NCBI GenBank assembly: GCA_964412845.1
Contig: CAYPQM010000002.1
Span: 31,234 to 95,233, forward strand
DNA from: JAWWPY01 sp964412845
Lineage (GTDB): Bacteria > Actinomycetota > Actinomycetes > Streptosporangiales > Streptosporangiaceae
DNA length: 64,000 nucleotides
Reading direction: 5' to 3'
The stretch's first letter is position 1. Each line of letters opens with the position of its first letter. A program made the translations under genes and the position numbers. The notes beneath the pieces were generated by a model, which saw only the letters and a program-made list of their open reading frames with translations, had not been told where the DNA came from and did no database searches. Shown piece after piece: positions 58,772-64,000 of the stretch.

Positions 58772-60429
58772 CAGTCTGCTGTCCCGGTCTCCCAGGGCCA
58801 GGTGGCCTTGCGGTGGGACTCGAGTAGCGGGATGACGCGGAACAGCTCGTCGGTCAGGCCGCCGAAGGTGTGGCGGTGGGCTGTGCCAGCGGGGGCGTGC
58901 CCGGCCTGGTAGCCCGCGAGGTTCGCCGTGTACATCGGGATGTTGGCCGGGATCGCCCGGTCGACCGAGACGGCGGTGGTGCCGTCGGTTGCCTGTTCGT
59001 CGGTGAGGACGATGACGCGGTCGTGGTCGCGGTACTCCTTGCGCAGGGCGGCTGCGGTCTCGGTGCCGCCGCCGAGGAAGAAGCCGCTGTTCGCCCACCG
59101 GTCCAGTGAGCGCAGCACGGACTCGCCGGGCAGGATCGTGAAGTGCTTGGTGTGGGCGCCGGGGGCCTGGTGCGTGTACTGCTGCGTGGAGGAGAAGGAG
59201 ACGACGTTGGCGGTGTCGCAGCGGATCGCGAGGGCGATGCCGAGCAGCGCTGCGGCGTGCCACCGGGCCATCTCGGAGTTGTCCGACATGGGCTCGCGCA
59301 TGGACGTTGAGGTGTCGACCATGATGAGGGTTCGTCCGGGCAGCTCCGGGATGTTGGCCAGGGAGGCGGACAGCGCCCGCTCGAGTGCCCCGGCCCAGCG
59401 GAGATTGTGGCCGGCGGCCCGGTAGGCGGAGAGGAAGCGGATCGGCAGTTGCCGGGACCGGGCGGCTTCGATGGGGTCGGCGATCCTGGCGGCGACGGTC
59501 TCGGCGGTGGTGTCTGAGATCTTCGCGTTGTCGAGGTTCCGCAGGTTCCGGAGCAGGGCCATGTAGCCCATCGACGGGATGATCGCTTCCCACGCTGCGG
59601 CGTCCATCGGTCCTTGCAGCCAGCCGCTGAGGGCTTCCCAGGTCATGCCGGCCTGGGCCAGCAGGCGATGGGCTCCGGGTTCTGTCAGGAGGGTTCGGCG
59701 CTTCTGGGTGGGGAGGCCCAGGAGCCATGCGCGCCGGTTCAGCATGGGGAGGGAGGCCGGGATGGTGCTGCCTCGGCCGTGGCGGCGGTCCAGGGCACAG
59801 CGGAACAGGTCACCCTGCCAGGCCTTGGCGGGGTCTGGGCTGGGGTGCACCAGGTCGATAACGTCGCCGAAGCGGAAGCCGGCGGCCGGGCTGTCGTACT
59901 TGAGCAGCGCGTGCTCGGTGTACAGCTGCCGCACGGCGTCGGCGACGCCGTTCTTGACCGGCTTGGGGATGGCCCGGCCGTAGTGGGACGTCCAGTAGGC
60001 GAGGATCTCGCCGGGCTCGTCGGCGCGGGCGCAGGCGCTGCGGATGAACTGGCGGTTGTAGCCGGCGCCGTTGTCGGCTCCGGTGTCGAGCCGTGCCTTC
60101 ACGGCTTCGCAGGCTACGACGACTGCGGCGCTGCGCATGTGGGCCGAGTTGCGCAGCCACGGGATGAAGCCAGCCATCCAGGCGGGGTCGTCGACGGCCA
60201 CGGTCTGGGCAAGGGCGGCCAGGCGCTTGCCGCGGACCTCGGCGGTCTCGTAGTGGGTGTTCTGGCCGGCCATGTCGGTGACGGCGAGCAGGAAGAGCTC
60301 GCTGGCCGGGGTGCGCGCGAAGCCGGGGGCGCCCTCGTGGGTCAGGGCGTGGCCGGTGGTGGTGATCGGGCTAGTGATGCCGGCGGCACGGGCGGCGGCC
60401 AGGCCGGGCTTGCGATTCCAGTGGCCCAT
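58771..60429 (-). CDS. rsr: Ro60/Rsr-like TROVE and vWA RNA-binding protein
   Basis: This 552-residue protein has the length and plan of Ro60. Residues 20-350 are the TROVE HEAT-repeat ring (AGFIPWLRNSAHMRSAAVVVACEAV, MALLRNLRNLD). Residues 365-550 are a von Willebrand A domain with an intact MIDAS: Asp372-x-Ser374-x-Ser376, Thr456 in GGGTET, and Asp477 in LTDEQ. Ro60 proteins bind Y RNAs outside the ring and misfolded RNA ends in its hole, and in bacteria help exonucleases. Three Y-RNA-like genes lie directly upstream. Confidence 0.92.
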   Translation of the reverse strand: MGHWNRKPGLAAARAAGITSPITTTGHALTHEGAPGFARTPASELFLLAVTDMAGQNTHYETAEVRGKRLAALAQTVAVDDPAWMAGFIPWLRNSAHMRSAAVVVACEAVKARLDTGADNGAGYNRQFIRSACARADEPGEILAYWTSHYGRAIPKPVKNGVADAVRQLYTEHALLKYDSPAAGFRFGDVIDLVHPSPDPAKAWQGDLFRCALDRRHGRGSTIPASLPMLNRRAWLLGLPTQKRRTLLTEPGAHRLLAQAGMTWEALSGWLQGPMDAAAWEAIIPSMGYMALLRNLRNLDNAKISDTTAETVAARIADPIEAARSRQLPIRFLSAYRAAGHNLRWAGALERALSASLANIPELPGRTLIMVDTSTSMREPMSDNSEMARWHAAALLGIALAIRCDTANVVSFSSTQQYTHQAPGAHTKHFTILPGESVLRSLDRWANSGFFLGGGTETAAALRKEYRDHDRVIVLTDEQATDGTTAVSVDRAIPANIPMYTANLAGYQAGHAPAGTAHRHTFGGLTDELFRVIPLLESHRKATWPWETGTAD

Positions 60430-60473
60430 GGGGGTCCCTTCCTGCAGCGGGGCGGGAAGGGCCGGGGCTGTAT

Positions 60474-60609
60474 GCCCGAGGTCGGGTCGGCTGCGCTGTT
60501 CGTGCCTGCCGCTCTCCCAAGTGAGCTACCGCCCCTCGCGCAGGGCGTCCCGGAGTTGAACCGGGCCCGTCACAGACTTACTGAAGCACTCGCGGCCATC
60601 GCACCGGGC
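60474..60609 (-). ncRNA. Y-RNA-like gene 1, permuted tRNA-like
   Basis: The outer stem GCCCG/CGGGC (60605-60609 with 60474-60478) holds the boxes GTGCG and GACCT. Inside, in order: T arm CCCGG-TTCAACT-CCGGG (60549-60565), a looped acceptor stem CGCCC/GGGCG (60530-60547), a TA linker (U8, A9) and D arm GCTC-ACTTGGGA-GAGC (60511-60526). A tRNA opened at its anticodon gives this order. It ends 45 bases before the Ro60 start, so the RNA could be processed from the same transcript. Confidence 0.72.
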
Positions 60610-60620
60610 GGGGCTCAAGC

Positions 60621-60648
60621 CCTTCCGAGGTCGTTTCGCACCGGAAGG
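60621..60648 (-). ncRNA. stem-only Y-RNA-like stub
   Basis: CCTTCCG pairs perfectly with CGGAAGG, enclosing GTGCG-AAAC-GACCT. These are the same internal boxes as in the full elements, with the tRNA-like body missing. It lies between elements 1 and 2 and may be a minimal Ro-binding hairpin, a processing signal, or a deletion remnant. Confidence 0.5.
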
Positions 60649-60664
60649 TGCGTTGCGTCTTCGT

Positions 60665-60790
60665 ACAGTCCCGAGGTCGGGTGATCACGGAGTTGCGATA
60701 GGCCGCTCCGCCACGGTGCCGCAGCACCACCGGGATTCGAACCCGGGATTCGTCTGCACGAAGTACCCGTGGTCGGCGCACCGGGACTGT
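60665..60790 (-). ncRNA. Y-RNA-like gene 2, permuted tRNA-like
   Basis: The outer stem ACAGTCCCG/CGGGACTGT (60782-60790 with 60665-60673) is perfect and is followed by GTGCG and GACCT boxes. A second stem pairs GACCACGG (60767-60774) with CCGTGATC (60683-60690), seven of eight pairs. Then come T arm CCGGG-TTCGAAT-CCCGG (60730-60746), acceptor stem GGTGC/GCACC closed by TGCG (60715-60728), and a short D arm GCG/CGC with a GG-containing loop (60695-60711). Confidence 0.75.
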
Positions 60791-60796
60791 CGGGTT

Positions 60797-60949
60797 CCTC
60801 GAACCGAGGTCTGGCGACCAAGGAGACAACAGTGCTCTGCCTGCTGAGCTACGGTCGGCCGCTGCTAGCTGCGGCTGGACCGGCCGGATTTGCACCCGCG
60901 ACCTCTGCCTTAACTGGGAAGTAGCCCTGGTCTGCGCACCGGTTCGAAG
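60797..60949 (-). ncRNA. Y-RNA-like gene 3, permuted tRNA-like
   Basis: The outer stem CTTCGAACCG/CGGTTCGAGG (arms at about 60940-60949 and 60797-60806) carries GTGCG and GACCT boxes; the second stem is GACCAGGG (60925-60932) with CCTTGGTC (60816-60823). T arm GCGGG-TGCAAAT-CCGGC (60883-60899) has one G-G mismatch and a changed residue 55. A long looped acceptor stem spans 60852-60882. TA and D arm GCTC-AGCAGGCA-GAGC (60834-60849) follow. It is the first of the three to be transcribed. Confidence 0.75.
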
Positions 60950-60956
60950 AGTGCTT

Positions 60957-61021
60957 CTCAGAGTTCCAGATCGGATCCGGTAGGCCGCGTCAAAGGAGGA
61001 ACCGGGTCCTGCGCACCTGAG
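60957..61021 (-). ncRNA. possible degenerate fourth Y-RNA-like stem
   Basis: CTCAG pairs with CTGAG at the ends, and the 5' side has the same GGTGCGCAG segment as genes 2 and 3. GTTCC/GGAAC forms a second stem. There is no T arm, D arm or GACCT box, so it may be a decayed copy or the leader of the array. Confidence 0.3.
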
Positions 61022-61080
61022 TTGCGAGATCAACAGTAGCGCTCGGGGGCGCCGAAGGTCGAGAGGCTGTCGCAAGCCTC

Positions 61081-61125
61081 GAATAAAGTGTTGAATGGCT
61101 AAATCAATGGTCCGCTGTATCAAGA
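61081..61125 (-). promoter_or_regulatory. AT-rich segment, possible promoter of the RNA array and Ro60 operon
   Basis: This short segment is clearly richer in A and T than its surroundings. On the minus strand it contains TTGATA, TTGATT and TTTATT just upstream of the first RNA. The spacing between -35-like and -10-like hexamers (14-15 bases) is short, so exact elements are uncertain. Confidence 0.35.
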
Positions 61126-61128
61126 ACC

Positions 61129-61896
61129 CTATGGAGTGCCGCTCGCGCGCCGCTTCTGCTTGCGCTTCCAGGCACCCCAGCCAGTCGCGTTCCAGAACGG
61201 CGTCCAGCCCTTGCAGACCGCGCACGGGAACGCATGCTTGGTCAGGGTCCCATTGATGGTCACCCTGAACACCATCTGGCCGGTACTCTCGCAGCTCGGA
61301 CAGATGAACCGGGACGAGTTGGCCGGTGCCTTCTGCGCGGGGCCGCCGCCGTCGACCGCCCAGGCGTGGCCGCATTCGACGAGGCCGATGACGGTCAGGA
61401 TCCGGCCGGCGCGCGTGTACAGGGGCCGCTGGCCCGAGCCGCGGCACCAGTCGCAACGCAGCCGGTTCAGGCCGATCAGATCGGCCGGCGTCGGGGACCT
61501 GGGCTTCGACCTGCTCGATCCGTCCATGCGGCCGCCGGGGCCCCGCCGGTAGTCCCGGGCCTGGGACGAGCGCTGCGTGCCGCCGGCCCCGGCCCGCTTG
61601 GCGTCCGCGCGCCGCGGGGTCGCAGCCGCGCCGGGCCGCGGGGTGCCGGCGGCTGGCGCGCGGTAAGTCCGGGCGCGGCGTGCGGACGCGAGCTCCCAGG
61701 TGCCGTCGGCACGGCGGCGCGCGCCGCGGGCGGAGACGGTCCTGGTGTCTGGGTCGCGACGGATCGAGGCAACTGTCTTGGGCCCGAACAGCGCCCGGGC
61801 CACCCGGCGCGGGGTCGGGTGGTTCCGCTCGTCGCCGAACAGGATCCGCGCGGCCACGCGGTGCGGCGCCCAGCCGGACGACTTGCGCCTGCCCAT
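61129..61896 (-). CDS. multi-zinc-motif protein, 255 residues
   Basis: GGGAGG seven bases before the ATG at 61896 supports the start. The N-terminal 80 residues are basic (HRVAARILFGDERNHPTPRR, VARALFGPKT). The C-terminal 100 hold Cys pairs CDWCRGSG, CPSCEST and CAVCKGW, with CGHAW between, like DnaJ-type or ribbon zinc modules. It follows the FtsK-like gene after one base. It probably binds nucleic acid or protein; no family is assigned. Confidence 0.62.
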   Translation of the reverse strand: MGRRKSSGWAPHRVAARILFGDERNHPTPRRVARALFGPKTVASIRRDPDTRTVSARGARRRADGTWELASARRARTYRAPAAGTPRPGAAATPRRADAKRAGAGGTQRSSQARDYRRGPGGRMDGSSRSKPRSPTPADLIGLNRLRCDWCRGSGQRPLYTRAGRILTVIGLVECGHAWAVDGGGPAQKAPANSSRFICPSCESTGQMVFRVTINGTLTKHAFPCAVCKGWTPFWNATGWGAWKRKQKRRASGTP

Positions 61897-61897
61897 C

Positions 61898-64000
61898 TCA
61901 GGCCTCCCGTGCTCGGCGAGTTGGGGGGACGGTGCACTCGAAGCGCTCGCTGCGGCCGTCGTCGTCGCGGCGGCTGGTCGCACCCTGGTGGATCTTGAAT
62001 GCGTTCAGGGCGGCCTTGCAGGAGTCGCGGGCGGTCAGCCCGGGCAGCCGGTAAGCCTGGAGCTCGGCGATCGTGGCCGAGCCCAGGACGCGGAACAGCT
62101 GCCAGGCGTCCAGGAGCTCGTCGGCGACAGGGCTGTCGTCGGGGTAGGTCTCGCCGACGACCCGCAGGTAGGGGACGCCGGCGTGGAAGGCTTCGGCGTC
62201 GTCGACCACATCGCGGCCACCGCGCGGCCGGGGCCCGGCGGGCCCGGCCGGGCCGCCGGGATGGCGCGGGTCGCAGCGCCCTTGGAGGACCTCCTCCATC
62301 GCCTCGGCGGTGCGCTCGTCCAGGGCCGGGCGGCTGTCGCGGTTGGCTTCGACGGTGGCAACGATCTGCCCGGGTTCGATCATGTAGCCGCGGGCGACGG
62401 TTGGCCGGGGGTGGTCCGGCGACTTCGGCCGGAACATGCCGGGCTTGGGGAGCACGGTCTCGTCGGCGCGCCAGCCCTCGCCGTGGGCGCCGGGGCCGTG
62501 GATGACGTTTGTCTGGGTCGCGCTCCTGGTCCGGTAGCAGGCGATGTTGGTGAACTGGCCGGAGCCGTCGGTGGTCCCGCCGAGGGCCTTGCTCGACGGG
62601 GACTGGGTGGCGCCGATGATGATCAGGCCCAGGGCGCGGGAGACCTGCATCAGGCTGAGCCACTGGGTGAACAGCTTGGGGTCCAGGCGCAGCATCTCGG
62701 CGAGCTCGTCGATGAGGACGATGATGGCCGGCCCGTGGATGTCGGGGTCCCATTCGCGGACCGGCAGGCCGGTGCGCTCGCGCTCCTCGCGCAGGATCTG
62801 GCCGCGGACCTCCATCGCGGCGCCGAGCGCCTCCAGGAGCAGGGCGACGTCGCCGATGCCGTAGGCGGCGCGGTAGGCGACGGGCTCGTACGGGCCGAGT
62901 TCCAGCTGGCCGGGCTTGAGGTCCATCAGGACCATGACGGCATTGTCCATGGAGGCGATGGAGCAGGCAGCGACGTTGACGCCGACGGACTTGCCGCCGT
63001 CGGTGATGCCGGCGTACAGCGTGTGGCGGCCGCGGAACCGGAAGGCAACCGGACGCTGGCCGTCGCGGACGCCGAGGTTGACCGGGTCCTTGATGCTGCG
63101 GGTGTTCGGGCCGGGCCACGGGACGGCGTCGTCGAGGGTGGAGTTCTCGCCGTCCTGGACGCGGATCTCGAAGCGGTTCCCGATCGCGGTGGGGATGATC
63201 TCCAGGCCGCGGCAGCCGAGGTTGCCGCGGAGGGTGTCGATGCGGGCGGCGAGCCAGCGGCTGTTCACGGTCTTGGACTCGGGGGTGTAGATCCAGGTGA
63301 CCCAGGAGTCGGGGCCGCTTCGGCGGACTGCGTCGATGCGGATCGGCGCGACGCCGATGGCGGCGAAGGCGGCGTGGAGCCGGGCCGCCTCGTCGCTCAT
63401 CATCGGCAGGCTGGCCGCCGTCGGCATCGGCGGCCCGCCGACGGGTGCCGGTGGCATCGGCGCCGACGCGACGGCGGCGTGGTAGTCGATGACGAAGTCG
63501 CGGTCGGCGGCCCGCCGATGGCGGCGCCAGTCGATCGAGCCGAGGGTGCCGACGGCGGCGAGCAGGAGGGTCGTCATCGCCGAGATGCCGGAGAAGCCGG
63601 CGCCGACGGCGGCGGCGCCTGAGACGCCGACGGCGCCGCCGACGATGAGGCCGCGGGTGATGTGCCGGTCGGCGTCGGCGCCGTGGAGGTGGTGGCCCAG
63701 CCATCCGGCGGCGGGGGCGAGGGCCCCGGCGGCCAGGAAGGGGAGCATCAGCCAGATGTGGTTGGGCTCCATGTTGGCCCACCAGCCCGTCGCAGAGAAC
63801 GCGCAGGAGCCGATGGCCGGCCACAGGTGGTAGTGGCGGATCAGGGCGAGGATCTCCGGCTCGGGCCGGGGGAGGTCGCGCTGGTCGATGAGGGCTGCGA
63901 CGTGTAGCGGAAGCGGCTGGTAGGCGGGGTGCAGCGTGTAAGCGGGGTGGGCGGGAAAGACCGTTCCGTGCAGCTCAGAGCCGTTGTCGTACGGCGTGGC
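61898..64000 (-). CDS. FtsK/TraB-like DNA translocase (5' end outside window)
   Basis: The frame stays open past the internal ATG at 63772 to the right edge, with protein-like sequence (RPEPEILALIRHYHLWPAIG), so the true start is outside. The visible 700 residues have hydrophobic segments near the start (IWLMLPFLAAGALAPAAGWL), then the P-loop GITDGGKS (about 331-338) and Walker B IIVLIDELAEM, with GATQSPSSKAL as in FtsK, SpoIIIE and TraB pumps. A short helical C-terminal domain follows. In actinobacterial plasmids such proteins move double-stranded DNA between cells; in phages they may segregate or pump phage DNA. Confidence 0.82.
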   Translation of the reverse strand, partial: ATPYDNGSELHGTVFPAHPAYTLHPAYQPLPLHVAALIDQRDLPRPEPEILALIRHYHLWPAIGSCAFSATGWWANMEPNHIWLMLPFLAAGALAPAAGWLGHHLHGADADRHITRGLIVGGAVGVSGAAAVGAGFSGISAMTTLLLAAVGTLGSIDWRRHRRAADRDFVIDYHAAVASAPMPPAPVGGPPMPTAASLPMMSDEAARLHAAFAAIGVAPIRIDAVRRSGPDSWVTWIYTPESKTVNSRWLAARIDTLRGNLGCRGLEIIPTAIGNRFEIRVQDGENSTLDDAVPWPGPNTRSIKDPVNLGVRDGQRPVAFRFRGRHTLYAGITDGGKSVGVNVAACSIASMDNAVMVLMDLKPGQLELGPYEPVAYRAAYGIGDVALLLEALGAAMEVRGQILREERERTGLPVREWDPDIHGPAIIVLIDELAEMLRLDPKLFTQWLSLMQVSRALGLIIIGATQSPSSKALGGTTDGSGQFTNIACYRTRSATQTNVIHGPGAHGEGWRADETVLPKPGMFRPKSPDHPRPTVARGYMIEPGQIVATVEANRDSRPALDERTAEAMEEVLQGRCDPRHPGGPAGPAGPRPRGGRDVVDDAEAFHAGVPYLRVVGETYPDDSPVADELLDAWQLFRVLGSATIAELQAYRLPGLTARDSCKAALNAFKIHQGATSRRDDDGRSERFECTVPPTRRAREA

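Noticed and set aside
60474..60949. ordinary tRNA genes or tRNA pseudogenes
   Set aside because: T-loop and D-arm matches exist, but the order is T arm, acceptor, D arm with no anticodon arm. A single deletion does not give this order, and the constant boxes outside are not found in tRNAs.
60578..61456. 292-codon open frame across the RNA array on the minus strand
   Set aside because: Its C-terminal half runs through structured RNA units and its start is a shadow of the zinc-motif gene. The DNA there is explained by paired stems, not codons.

Overview
The window is phage DNA from a high-GC actinobacterial host. The signs are GC-rich codons, many GTG starts, strong AGGAGG-type ribosome sites, 1-4 base ATGA, GTGA and TGATG gene overlaps, and a DnaA box of the Streptomyces type (TTGTCCACA). 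Gene content and order are those of a temperate, long-tailed siphovirus with a genome larger than 64 kb: both window edges cut genes. Nearly all genes read leftward on the minus strand.

Layout from left to right. 1-4 kb: three tandem paralogues of a DUF6745-like family behind a LuxR-type regulator. 4-15 kb: the early operon, reading leftward from a Cro-like gene at 14.9 kb. It holds an Xis-like protein, unknown small proteins, a RecE-like nuclease with a probable annealing partner, an ECF-type sigma factor, a GntR protein, a C5 DNA methyltransferase, RusA, a helix-turn-helix protein with an RNA polymerase alpha-CTD-like tail, and a replication protein whose gene contains eight near-palindromic repeats and three DnaA boxes, probably the phage origin. 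14.9-17.3 kb: the lysogeny switch, an apparently intact attP (a tRNA 3' fragment flanked by paired arm repeats) and a tyrosine integrase. 17.3-22.5 kb: cargo, with an HxlR-type regulator, a cytochrome P450, a flavoprotein with its XRE-TPR regulator, and small genes. 22.6-52.3 kb: the late region, from a beta-helix tailspike and terminase through portal, MuF, protease, capsid, tail tube, frameshifted tail chaperones, tape measure and tail tips to HNH, GH25 lysin, holin-like and collagen-like membrane proteins, ending at a strong terminator.

52.6-64 kb carries a tRNA-Met and an RNA-maintenance island. In transcription order it holds three tandem Y-RNA-like genes, a Ro60/Rsr protein (TROVE plus vWA), an HNH protein, a small protein, a T4 Rnl1-type RNA ligase, a polymerase-beta-like nucleotidyltransferase and a T4 Pnkp-type kinase-phosphatase. 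An FtsK-like translocase follows at the right edge.

The most interesting element lies at 60474-60949. Each RNA there is a tRNA-like body permuted at the anticodon (T arm, then a looped acceptor stem, then U8 and the D arm), mounted on an outer stem carrying the same internal boxes (GTGCG on the 5' strand, GACCT on the 3' strand). The outer stems differ in sequence but keep pairing. With Ro60, ligase, nucleotidyltransferase and end-healing enzyme encoded together, this looks like a phage-borne Ro60-Y RNA and RNA-repair system.
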